Source of the DNA: Pelagibacteraceae bacterium AG-337-G06
GTDB lineage: Bacteria; Pseudomonadota; Alphaproteobacteria; Pelagibacterales; AG-422-B15
Assembly: GCA_003282175.1 (NCBI GenBank)
Contig: QBZX01000001.1
Location: 1-64,000, forward strand
Direction of reading: 5' to 3'
Length of the DNA stretch: 64,000 nt
Below the pieces are notes generated by a model. It had not been told where the DNA came from and searched no databases. It saw only the letters and a list, made by a program, of their open reading frames with translations. A program made the position numbers and the translations under genes. Of the stretch, positions 1-12,627 are shown piece after piece. Each line of letters opens with the position of its first letter. Position 1 is the stretch's first letter.

Positions 1-1158
1 CGAGTAAAAATTAGCATAGATAATGCACTTACCTCGAATATGCTTAACCTAAATAAGGATATATCTTCGGAAAATAATCAGAGTAAGGCATCATTTAATT
101 CAAATTCATCAGACGATTGGCCCTTAGATGAGAGATTCACTTTTGACAAATTTATAACAGGTCCTACCAATGAACTTGCCTTTGCATCAGCCAAGAGACT
201 TTGCTCGGATGACACATACGAATTTAATCCACTTTATGTTTATGGTGGAGTAGGACTAGGCAAAACACATCTTCTACATGCTATAGCTTGGCAGATAAGC
301 GAAGAGAAAGTAAATAGTAAAGTACTTTATCTATCGGCTGAACGATTTATGTTTCAGTTTATAAAATCACTTAGGCAAAAAGACACGATGACTTTTAAGC
401 AGAAATTTAGATCTGCTGATGTTTTAATTATAGACGACATTCAGTTTATGATTGGAAAAAATTCAACTCAAGAAGAATTTTTTCACACTTTTAATTCATT
501 ATTAGATTTGAATAAAAGAGTTATCATATCTGCTGATAGATCTCCAAGTGAACTTAGCAGTTTTGATGATCGTATGAAGTCAAGATTATCAGGAGGTTTA
601 GTTGTTGATATAATGCCAACAACATATGAATTGAGATATTCGATAATAAAAAATAAGTATAGTGAATTAAGAGAAAAAAATAAAAATAGTATATTTGAAC
701 TTGATGAAAATATTTTAGAATTTTTAGCTAAAACAATAACATCAAATATAAGAGAACTAGAAGGTGCTTTAAATAAAGTATTCACTTTTTCAAATATATT
801 AGGAAAAAAGATTGATATCGAATTAACAAAATCAGTTCTTAAAGATTTGCTTAAATCTAGCAATCGAAGAATAACAATCGATGAGATTCAAAATAAGGTT
901 GCAAGTTATTTTAATATTAAAATTGATGATCTTATTTCAAGTAGAAGGATCAGAACTTTTGCTCGACCAAGACAGGTGGCGATGTACCTTACAAAAAAAT
1001 TGACCACTAGATCTTTGCCCGAGATTGGAAGAAAATTTGGAGGCAGAGACCATACAACTGTAATACATGCAGTGAAAAAGATTGAAGAATTAAAACAGAA
1101 TAATCCAAAATTTGATGAGGATATTAATTTAATTACCCAGATGATCACATCAGTTTAG
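1..1158 (+). CDS. dnaA: DnaA, chromosomal replication initiator (5' end outside window)
   Basis: DnaA is an AAA+ ATPase that binds oriC and opens the origin. The frame is open from base 1 with no upstream stop, so the usual N-terminal domain I lies before the window. The ATG at 40 is probably internal, within the low-complexity linker (domain II). Counting from that ATG, Walker A GGVGLGKTH is near residues 69-77, Walker B IIDD near 130-133, and the C-terminal DNA-binding signature GRKFGGRDHTTVIHA near 335. It is followed 63 bp later by dnaN, the ancestral dnaA-dnaN-recF-gyrB order. Identity is certain; only the start is missing. Confidence 0.97.
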   Translation, partial: RVKISIDNALTSNMLNLNKDISSENNQSKASFNSNSSDDWPLDERFTFDKFITGPTNELAFASAKRLCSDDTYEFNPLYVYGGVGLGKTHLLHAIAWQISEEKVNSKVLYLSAERFMFQFIKSLRQKDTMTFKQKFRSADVLIIDDIQFMIGKNSTQEEFFHTFNSLLDLNKRVIISADRSPSELSSFDDRMKSRLSGGLVVDIMPTTYELRYSIIKNKYSELREKNKNSIFELDENILEFLAKTITSNIRELEGALNKVFTFSNILGKKIDIELTKSVLKDLLKSSNRRITIDEIQNKVASYFNIKIDDLISSRRIRTFARPRQVAMYLTKKLTTRSLPEIGRKFGGRDHTTVIHAVKKIEELKQNNPKFDEDINLITQMITSV

Positions 1159-1181
1159 TTATTTTCATATTATTCAAAAAA

Positions 1182-1210
1182 TTGAAGAAATATGTTACAG
1201 TAATAATAAT
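1182..1210 (+). promoter_or_regulatory. Possible sigma-70 promoter for dnaN
   Basis: TTGAAG (1182-1187) and AATAAT (1205-1210) are separated by 17 bp, just ahead of the dnaN ATG at 1222. Transcription would start about 5 nt before the ATG. The background is AT-rich and chance matches are common, so this is weak support on its own. Confidence 0.3.
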
Positions 1211-1221
1211 CAATTAGATTT

Positions 1222-2349
1222 ATGGAAATTAAAGCAAACAGCTCTGATCTTTTAAAAGCTCTAAATCATATACATGGAATTGTTGAGGTTAGACATACAT
1301 TACCAATATTATCTAATATTGTATTATCTGCAGAAAACAACGAGCTTAGCCTATCCTCTACTAATCTAGATATTTTTTGCTCCGACAAAATAGATGCAGA
1401 AATAGTGAACTCAGGAGAAATTTCTGTTCCTGCAATAACTTTCTTTGAAATTGTTAAAAGATTGCCTTCTGGATCAGATGTAATCCTTAGTATGGCTGAT
1501 GATGATACAGAATTAGTCTTAAAGTGTGGAAGGTCTAAATTTAATCTTTCTACATTGAAAACTGACGATTTTCCAATACTTTCAGATAAAGATTTATCTA
1601 CATATTTTGTAATTAGTGCCGATGAACTAAGCAGGTTGATAGATAAAACAAAGTTTGCGATATCTAATGAAGAAACAAGATACTATTTAAACGGTATTTT
1701 TTTTCATAAGGCAGAGAGTAATTCTATTAAATTTTTAAGAGCCGTAGCTACAGATGGGCATCGACTGGCTCAGTATGATATACCTCTTCCACAAGGAGCC
1801 GATGAAATAACTGGAATAATCATCCCTAAAAAAACAGTTTTTGAATTAAGAAAGGTATTAGATGATGCTGATGGTGATGTAAGTGTGTCTTTAAACGAAA
1901 ATAAAATTAAGTTTTCATTTAATAATTTGAAGATAATATCTAAAGTAATTGATGGTACTTTTCCTGATTATACCAAAGTTATTCCTCAAAATAATGATAA
2001 AAAATTTAAAACTAATAATTCTGAACTTAAAAATGCTATTGATAGAGTATCCGCTGTAGCTATTAATGAAGAAACTAAATCAAAGGCAATTAAATTAACA
2101 ATCGAAAATAATAAACTAAACCTCAGTGTTGAAAGTCAATCTAAAGGATCTGCAAAGGAGGAGATTGATATTAGTTACAGTAGTGAAAAAGTTGATATTG
2201 GCTTTAATTCTAGGTATCTACTGGATATTTGTAATGAGGTTGATGGTGATGAGATTGATGTAAACTTATTCGATTCAATATCACCTGCTATTATTTTAGA
2301 TAAAACTGACGAAAATTTATTCTTTGTTTTAATGCCAATGCGTATTTGA
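1222..2349 (+). CDS. dnaN: DNA polymerase III beta subunit (sliding clamp)
   Basis: Ring-shaped processivity clamp that tethers DNA polymerase III to DNA. The 375-residue protein is full length for the family and shows the typical start (MEIKANSSDLLKALNHI), the internal ATDGHRLA motif near residue 175-182 and the conserved C-terminal end VLMPMRI. The ATG at 1222 has no Shine-Dalgarno sequence. Its TGA stop is followed directly by the recF ATG, so the two are presumably co-transcribed and translationally coupled. Confidence 0.97.
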   Translation: MEIKANSSDLLKALNHIHGIVEVRHTLPILSNIVLSAENNELSLSSTNLDIFCSDKIDAEIVNSGEISVPAITFFEIVKRLPSGSDVILSMADDDTELVLKCGRSKFNLSTLKTDDFPILSDKDLSTYFVISADELSRLIDKTKFAISNEETRYYLNGIFFHKAESNSIKFLRAVATDGHRLAQYDIPLPQGADEITGIIIPKKTVFELRKVLDDADGDVSVSLNENKIKFSFNNLKIISKVIDGTFPDYTKVIPQNNDKKFKTNNSELKNAIDRVSAVAINEETKSKAIKLTIENNKLNLSVESQSKGSAKEEIDISYSSEKVDIGFNSRYLLDICNEVDGDEIDVNLFDSISPAIILDKTDENLFFVLMPMRI

Positions 2350-6606
<4,257 letters not shown>

Positions 6607-6661
6607 ATAAAAACTATAAATTATTTTATAAACATTATAACTTTTAAATTTTAAATGTATT

Positions 6662-7960
6662 TTGAAAAATTCTCTCGACCTATTGCAAAGTGAAGACATT
6701 AATTTACGATTAAGAACACTTAACCTTATTCGTTGGATAGCGGTGCTTGGCCAATTTTCTGCTGTTGTTACTGCATTTTTTTATTTTCAAATAGTATTTA
6801 ATATTTATATATGCATTTTACTAATCTTACTTAGTGTAACCCTAAATATTGCAGTAAGTGTTTTGTATCCTCTAACAAAAATCCTTAACTATAACGAAAC
6901 TTTCTTCTATTTAGTTTTCGATCTAATTCAGTTAGTTTCGCTACTATATTTAACTGGTGGACTAACAAATCCTTTTTGTGTCTTGATATTAGCGCCACTT
7001 GTAATTGCAGCTACATATTTAGATTTTAGAAGAACAGTTATGATAACTGTGGTTGCCATCGTTTCCTTCAATTTTTTAGCTTATTATTACTATCCACTTG
7101 AAAGTATAACTCTTGGGATTGGTAAAGGTAATTTTTCTGGATTTGAAATATTTTTAATATGGTCGGCTTTAGTAATCACTTCAATTTTTATAACTGCCTA
7201 CTGCTTTAGAGTTGCAGATGATTCAAGAAAAACAAGGCAGGCTTTAAGACAATCACAATTATCACTATCCAATGAAGAGCAGGTTTCTGCTTTAATGAGT
7301 CTTACTGCTGCAGCTGTTCATGAGTTAGGTACTCCACTTTCAACAATTTCAATCATCAATAAGGAATTGGTTAACAATTATAAAGATGGAGCTTTAAGTG
7401 AAGATTTATTGGTAATACAATCTCAATTAGAAAGATGTAAAGAAATATTAGAACGACTGAGATCAAATAATTTATCTGATAAAAGTAATGAATTTATTAA
7501 TCAATTAAATTTTATTCGTTTAATAAATGAAATTGTTTCCTCATATGACGACAATAAAATAAAATTTCATATATCTTTTGATGACTATTTTCAGAGAGAT
7601 AAAATTGTTATCCCTAGATCTGCTGAATTAGTACATTCACTAACTAATATTATAGATAATGCATATAAGTATGCCCTAAATTTGGTAGAAATTAGTTTAA
7701 AAAACGAAGAGTCAAAAATAATAATAGAGATCATTGATGATGGTCCAGGCTTTGCATCAGAAATTTATCCATTTTTGGGTGAGCCGTATTTGCGTAATAA
7801 CCGAGACAAGAACCAGGAAGGCCTAGGCTTGGGTTTATTTATTTCGAAGAACTTACTTGCAAAGTCGCTTGGTGAGATTAAATTTCTTTACAGAAAGAAT
7901 AAAGGGGGATGTGTTCAGGTGATTTTAATCAAAAGCGCCTTAGGACTTCAAGATGAATAA
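6662..7960 (+). CDS. regB: RegB/PrrB/ActS redox sensor histidine kinase
   Basis: Membrane sensor kinase of the alphaproteobacterial RegB/RegA system, which controls respiration, carbon and nitrogen genes in response to redox state. Six transmembrane segments occupy about residues 22-185. The quinone-binding motif GGLTNPF is at 99-105 and the characteristic H-box VHELGTPLST has its phosphorylated His at 220. A Cys in LERCKEIL, 39 residues after that His, matches the redox-active Cys described in Rhodobacter. The ATPase motifs IDNAY, DDGPGF and GLGLGLF follow. The only workable starts are non-ATG: TTG at 6662, or TTG at 6683. It overlaps regA by 8 bp. Confidence 0.93.
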   Translation: MKNSLDLLQSEDINLRLRTLNLIRWIAVLGQFSAVVTAFFYFQIVFNIYICILLILLSVTLNIAVSVLYPLTKILNYNETFFYLVFDLIQLVSLLYLTGGLTNPFCVLILAPLVIAATYLDFRRTVMITVVAIVSFNFLAYYYYPLESITLGIGKGNFSGFEIFLIWSALVITSIFITAYCFRVADDSRKTRQALRQSQLSLSNEEQVSALMSLTAAAVHELGTPLSTISIINKELVNNYKDGALSEDLLVIQSQLERCKEILERLRSNNLSDKSNEFINQLNFIRLINEIVSSYDDNKIKFHISFDDYFQRDKIVIPRSAELVHSLTNIIDNAYKYALNLVEISLKNEESKIIIEIIDDGPGFASEIYPFLGEPYLRNNRDKNQEGLGLGLFISKNLLAKSLGEIKFLYRKNKGGCVQVILIKSALGLQDE

Positions 7961-8504
7961 TACAGTAAATAACTTAAACTTGGATAAGTCGTTGTTGATA
8001 CTTGACGATGATGATGTGTTTAGAAATAGACTTATTACTGCTATGAAAAGAAAAGGATTCGAGGCATATGGAGCCGCTTCAGTTCAAGAGGCAAAGTCTT
8101 TACTATCTGAAAAATTTCCAAAATATGCTGTAGTTGATCTAAGGCTGGATGATGGAAATGGTTTAGAGATAGTGTCTTTACTTTCAAAGCAAAGATCTGA
8201 TAGTAAAATTGTTATGCTTACTGGATATGGAAATATCCCAACCGCTGTTGCAGCGGTGAAAGAAGGAGCTTGTGACTATTTAGCTAAACCTGCAGATGCA
8301 GACGACATTGAGGCAGCATTAAAAGCACCTTATTCATCTAGTCCAGAGCCTCCAAAAAATCCTATGTCAGCTGATAGAGTAAAATGGGAGCATATACTTA
8401 GGGTTTATGAGTTATGCAACCGAAACGTTTCAGAGACAGCTAGAAGATTAAAAATGCATCGAAGGACTCTGCAAAGAATTCTTCAGAAAAAATCACCAAA
8501 ATAG
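7953..8504 (+). CDS. regA: RegA/PrrA/ActR response regulator
   Basis: Partner response regulator of RegB. The 183-residue protein has a receiver domain (acidic pocket LDDDD near 17-21, phosphorylated Asp62 in VVDLRLDDGNG, Lys in YLAKPAD) and a short proline-containing linker. The C-terminal Fis-type helix-turn-helix (NVSETARRLKMHRRTLQRIL) is extremely conserved in RegA. AGGA lies about 9 nt before the ATG, one of the few plausible ribosome-binding sites in this area. Overlap with regB indicates translational coupling. The senC/sco gene that accompanies reg genes in Rhodobacter is not present here. Confidence 0.95.
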   Translation: MNNTVNNLNLDKSLLILDDDDVFRNRLITAMKRKGFEAYGAASVQEAKSLLSEKFPKYAVVDLRLDDGNGLEIVSLLSKQRSDSKIVMLTGYGNIPTAVAAVKEGACDYLAKPADADDIEAALKAPYSSSPEPPKNPMSADRVKWEHILRVYELCNRNVSETARRLKMHRRTLQRILQKKSPK

Positions 8505-8516
8505 AATTTCTAGATA

Positions 8517-9728
8517 CTATGCTACTTTACGGCCTTTATTGATTTGCTCAAGTTGAGCTAATCCCTCATTTGCAATCTCAATACCTGCAACCTCATCGTC
8601 TTCGGCATTAAGTTCTTCCATATTTACAAATTCAGCATAAGTTTTTCTTGTTCTTTCAGTTATGATGTTTGCTTTAAGTAGCGTTTTACACAGTACTCTG
8701 AATATATTGTTACTTTCCATCATTTCTTCACGAATAACGGAGTCACGATCAATTTCTTGCATAAAATGTTTTGTTACAAATTTATGATCTAGCCCAACAC
8801 TTTGATAAATTGCTTTTTTTTCCCAAGGATTAACTAAATTATAAAGTAAATCTTTAAAAATCATAGCTGACCAGTCTTCTACCTTATATCTTTCTGACTC
8901 AGATAGTTTTGGTACAGTTCTATCTGCCCAAATTTTACCAAACTTATGATGAAATGCCTCATCACTCATTGTAAATTTCAAAAGCTTTTTTAGGAGCGGA
9001 TCATTTGTATCTTGATGGGCCATTCCAAATGCCCCCATTGCAAGACCTTCAATCATCATTTGCATTCCAACAATTTTTTTATACACAACGTCAGACGAAA
9101 CTATTTGCTCTAAAATTCGTCCTAGCGTTGGACCAACTGGATAGGGAGATCCCCATCTTGCTTTTATATAATTAGTGAACCCAGTAACATGCCTAGCTTC
9201 TTCACGAGTTTGGTTAGCTGCGTATTCTTGTGCACCTGGATCTTTTAATACATGACAAAGGCTTGCACTTAAAGATAAAGCACCTTGTTCGCCATGCAGA
9301 ATTTGAGAAAGCACCCACCTAAAGCTTTCATTATTTAATTTAATTTTTTGCTTTTCAGTCAAGCTATTAGCAATTGCTGGCACTCTAAGTTCCATGCAAA
9401 AGACATCAGGATCGACAATGTACTCATTTTCCATATCAAACGGCTCGTCAAAATCAATGTAAGATTTGTCATTTGGATCCCAAAAATGTTTATGCGTAGC
9501 TGAAATCATCTGATCAAAACTATCAACCCTTTCAATGTATCTATCTTTCTCTATCATGGGTATAAAATGACTAGGGTTGGTTGCATTATATGCTGGATCT
9601 TTATTCATCGCATTTTTTCCATTACGCGACATTTGCCAAATTCTTTTCAGTTTGAAGATTTGATCCTTCGCATATATTTTTGCAAAATCTAATTTTTGTT
9701 GAAATTCAGCCATAGCGTTATTATACAT
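8517..9728 (-). CDS. Ferritin-like diiron protein (putative oxygenase/oxidase)
   Basis: I recognise the ferritin-like diiron fold but not a named enzyme. A complete carboxylate/His ligand set is present: Glu147 (HGEQGAL), ExxH at 177-180 (EARH), Glu227 (IEGLAM) and ExxH at 257-260 (EAFH). This is the pattern of ribonucleotide-reductase-like and AurF-like oxygenases rather than storage ferritins. No signal peptide or membrane segment is seen, so it should be cytoplasmic. The gene is divergent from an RND exporter, with a 26-bp palindrome 22 bp upstream of its start, so the two are probably co-regulated. Substrate unknown; lipid or aromatic oxidation are both possible. Alternative start at 9713 (MAEFQQ). 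Confidence 0.75.
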   Translation of the reverse strand: MYNNAMAEFQQKLDFAKIYAKDQIFKLKRIWQMSRNGKNAMNKDPAYNATNPSHFIPMIEKDRYIERVDSFDQMISATHKHFWDPNDKSYIDFDEPFDMENEYIVDPDVFCMELRVPAIANSLTEKQKIKLNNESFRWVLSQILHGEQGALSLSASLCHVLKDPGAQEYAANQTREEARHVTGFTNYIKARWGSPYPVGPTLGRILEQIVSSDVVYKKIVGMQMMIEGLAMGAFGMAHQDTNDPLLKKLLKFTMSDEAFHHKFGKIWADRTVPKLSESERYKVEDWSAMIFKDLLYNLVNPWEKKAIYQSVGLDHKFVTKHFMQEIDRDSVIREEMMESNNIFRVLCKTLLKANIITERTRKTYAEFVNMEELNAEDDEVAGIEIANEGLAQLEQINKGRKVA

Positions 9729-9749
9729 AAATATAAGTTTAGTCCTATA

Positions 9750-9775
9750 AATTTATGAGCATATGTTCATAAATT
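9750..9775. promoter_or_regulatory. 26-bp palindromic operator between diiron gene and RND exporter
   Basis: Inverted repeat with arms AATTTATGA (9750-9758) and TCATAAATT (9767-9775). The centre GCATATGT is itself symmetric except for one G/T pair, so 24 of 26 positions are palindromic. It lies 22 bp from the diiron start and 165-190 bp from the exporter start. The core resembles TGAACATATGTTCA-type sites bound by TetR-family dimers; that comparison is from memory. No regulator gene is adjacent. Confidence 0.6.
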
Positions 9776-9797
9776 AATAAAAAATTATTATTAATTT
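9771..9797. repeat. AT-only inverted repeat
   Basis: AAATTAATAA (9771-9780) and TTATTAATTT (9788-9797) form a perfect 10-bp inverted repeat with a 7-bp spacer, directly adjoining the 26-bp palindrome. It contains no G or C, so chance is a real possibility; its position inside the divergent regulatory region is the reason to record it. Confidence 0.35.
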
Positions 9798-9939
9798 CAG
9801 TAGTTTAGAATATTTAAATAAATATGTCATATTTCTAATCTATTAATTATAACTTTAATTTGAACTTAAAACTTAAAAAATTAGTTGTACAAGATGTGAT
9901 TTTTTCCATATTTTGAGCGACTACTTAAAAATACCCATA

Positions 9940-12627
9940 ATGTTACAAAAAATAGAAAATTGGTTTTTCAAATTCCGCCTTCCAGTCCTTGCGGCATTTG
10001 TACTAATTACAATTGTAATGGCTTATTTTGCGGTTCAGATAAGAATGGATGCAGGTTTTGCAAAACAGTTACCTAATAGCCATTCATTTGTAAAAACATA
10101 TTATGAGTATCAGGATGATCTTAGTGGAACAAATAGCGTTACCATTGCTCTGAGAAAAACTGAGGGCGACATATTTACAAAGGAATATTTATCAAAGCTC
10201 TATAATTTAAATAATACAATTAGATATCTCCCAGGAGTGAATCAGGGCTCACTGCAATCTCTGTGGACACCTAATATTAGGGTAATGAGAGTAACAGAGG
10301 AAGGCTTTGAGAGCTCTGAAGTCATACCAGGCACAGTTACTCCGGAGAGTCTCACGCCAGAAATAATTGAGAGCATTAAGGAAAGAATATTAACTGGCGG
10401 ACATGTAGGTAGCATCGTGGCGAATGATTTTACTTCTTCGCTTATTAAAGTCGAATTAACCGAATACAACCCTAAGACTGGCGAAAAATTAGACTACCTT
10501 AAACTTGGTCAAGAAATTGAAACAATAAGAGATGAGTATGAACAGGGAGACTATCGAGTTGAGATAACTGGTTTTGCTAAAATGATTTCTGATATTGCAA
10601 GTGAAGCATATAATGTGGTCATATTTTTTGGACTTGCGTTCTTTCTAACAGTATTGGCAGTTTATTGGTATTCTAGATCTTGGACATTGACATTCCTTCC
10701 ATTAATTTGTTCTCTTACTTCTCTTATATGGCAATTTGGAATGCTAAAAATACTTGGTTTTGGATTAGATCCTCTTGCAATTCTAGTTCCATTTTTAGTT
10801 TTTGCGATAGGCGTTTCACATGGAATCCAACAGGTAAATCAGATTACTAAAGAAGTCATTGAAGGACAAACAGCTGAATACGCTGCTAGGGCATCATTCT
10901 CAAGACTTCTTGTGCCTGGTTCAATGGCATTAGTCACCGACTTGGTAGGATTTGGTACGTTAATTTTATTGCCGATTGGAATGATCCAAGAACTTGGTAT
11001 TACTGCATCTATTGGTGTTGCTTTCAAAATTGTAACAAACCTTATAATGCTGCCTCTTGCAGCATCTTACGCAAGATATAACGAAAGTTTTGCCACCCGA
11101 GCACAGTCTGCAATTTCTTATAGACAAAATCTCATGGGATATTTTGGAAAACTTGCAAGACCCAGAGAAGCTGTTATTACTTTATCAGTAAGCGCAGTAT
11201 TGTTTATAGGTGCTGCATACTTGGCAAGTGAAAGACATGTTGGTGATTTACATGCAGGTGCTCCAGAGTTAAGGCCAGAGGCAAGATTTAATCAAGATAT
11301 AAATGAAATCACTAAAAGATATAATGTTACAACAGATGTTCTGGTTGTAATTACTGAGGCATTGGCAACTGGAGGCTTAAATCCATGCAGATCTACATAT
11401 GTTGTTGATGCACAAAACAATCTTCATTGGTATTTAGAAAATATTCCAGGAGTTACAAAGGTAATTTCACTTTCAAGTATAGCAAAAAGAGCTCTTAGCG
11501 GTTACGCAGAGGGTAATTTAAAGTGGTCCTACCTGCCACGTAATGCTCAAGCCTTGGGTTTTGCTACAAGCGTGGTAGATCCATCAACTGGATTGATAAA
11601 TGAAGAATGCTCTATTATGCCAATTTATGTCTTCACGGAGGACCATAAGGCTACTACTATTAGTACTGTTATTAAAAGTGTAGAAGAATATAACAAAAAG
11701 TTTCGTGAGTTAGATGACACAATAACATTTAAAACTTTAATAGCTAAGCCAGCAGAAGGAACAGATGTAATACCTTATGTTGATAGTTTAGGCGGTGAAG
11801 AAACTAATATTGAAGATTTACTAAATATAGATAACCCAAAAATATTTACAGATGATGAATTTGCTGATTTTGGATACGAAAACGGTTTTAATACAAGAAA
11901 TATAATGCTTGGCCCTGGTCTTATCAATTATTACCGAGATATTGACTCTTTTGATGACAATGTAAATTACATGGTGAAAGACATTAAACAATCTGAAATC
12001 AGTATTAAGGAATTTTTCAAAAATAATCCTGAGTTTGAAAGTATTATTTTTGAATCTGATGAAATTAAAAATAGATTAGCAAGTGGATCAGTTGGTATTC
12101 AGCATGCTACTAATGAAGTTATTGAAAAAGGTGAACTGCCTATGATGATAATTGTTTATATAGTTATTTTAATACTAGTGTTTGTAACCTATCTTGATTG
12201 GCGAGCAACGATTTGTTGTACAGTACCACTTACATTCGCAACTATGTTAGGCTATGCATTTATGGATTTGGCACAAATAGGTTTAAAAGTATCCACACTT
12301 CCAGTTATGGTGCTAGCAGTTGGTGTAGGTGTAGACTACGCATTCTATATATACAACAGAACCCAGACACGCTTAAAAGAAGGCATGAATATAACTGAAG
12401 CTTTTGAACATACCTTCGCTAACACTGGGGCGGCAGTTGTCTTCACGGCAATTACTTTGGCAATTGGTGTTTCAACTTGGTCATTTTCTGCATTAAAATT
12501 CCAAGCTGATATGGGATCATTATTAACATTTATGTTTTTAATCAATATGGTTTGCGCAATGACAACACTTCCAGCTCTTGCAGTTATACTAGATAAGCTT
12601 TTTCCTAGAAAAATTACTTCTGAGTAA
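9940..12627 (+). CDS. RND-superfamily exporter (MMPL/COG1033 type)
   Basis: Predicted proton-driven inner-membrane exporter, about 895 residues. It has the duplicated RND layout: one transmembrane helix near 14-34, a large periplasmic loop, five helices near 220-390, a second helix near 410, a second large loop, and a final five-helix bundle. Conserved blocks are GVSHGIQQVNQ in the first half and VGVGVDYAFYIYNR in the second, both typical of the hydrophobe/lipid-type exporters (COG1033) rather than AcrB. The frame also allows TTG at 9913; I chose the first ATG at 9940. No membrane-fusion or outer-membrane partner is nearby. The substrate may be linked to the divergent diiron protein. Confidence 0.82.
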   Translation: MLQKIENWFFKFRLPVLAAFVLITIVMAYFAVQIRMDAGFAKQLPNSHSFVKTYYEYQDDLSGTNSVTIALRKTEGDIFTKEYLSKLYNLNNTIRYLPGVNQGSLQSLWTPNIRVMRVTEEGFESSEVIPGTVTPESLTPEIIESIKERILTGGHVGSIVANDFTSSLIKVELTEYNPKTGEKLDYLKLGQEIETIRDEYEQGDYRVEITGFAKMISDIASEAYNVVIFFGLAFFLTVLAVYWYSRSWTLTFLPLICSLTSLIWQFGMLKILGFGLDPLAILVPFLVFAIGVSHGIQQVNQITKEVIEGQTAEYAARASFSRLLVPGSMALVTDLVGFGTLILLPIGMIQELGITASIGVAFKIVTNLIMLPLAASYARYNESFATRAQSAISYRQNLMGYFGKLARPREAVITLSVSAVLFIGAAYLASERHVGDLHAGAPELRPEARFNQDINEITKRYNVTTDVLVVITEALATGGLNPCRSTYVVDAQNNLHWYLENIPGVTKVISLSSIAKRALSGYAEGNLKWSYLPRNAQALGFATSVVDPSTGLINEECSIMPIYVFTEDHKATTISTVIKSVEEYNKKFRELDDTITFKTLIAKPAEGTDVIPYVDSLGGEETNIEDLLNIDNPKIFTDDEFADFGYENGFNTRNIMLGPGLINYYRDIDSFDDNVNYMVKDIKQSEISIKEFFKNNPEFESIIFESDEIKNRLASGSVGIQHATNEVIEKGELPMMIIVYIVILILVFVTYLDWRATICCTVPLTFATMLGYAFMDLAQIGLKVSTLPVMVLAVGVGVDYAFYIYNRTQTRLKEGMNITEAFEHTFANTGAAVVFTAITLAIGVSTWSFSALKFQADMGSLLTFMFLINMVCAMTTLPALAVILDKLFPRKITSE

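Noticed and set aside
1159..1221. Possible oriC between dnaA and dnaN
   Set aside because: No TTATCCACA-like DnaA boxes in this short gap. If the origin is near, it lies upstream of the window.
6607..6699. N-terminal extension of the YgjP-like protein
   Set aside because: The 31 extra residues overlap the regB start on the other strand and match nothing in the family; the ATG at 6606 gives a normal length.
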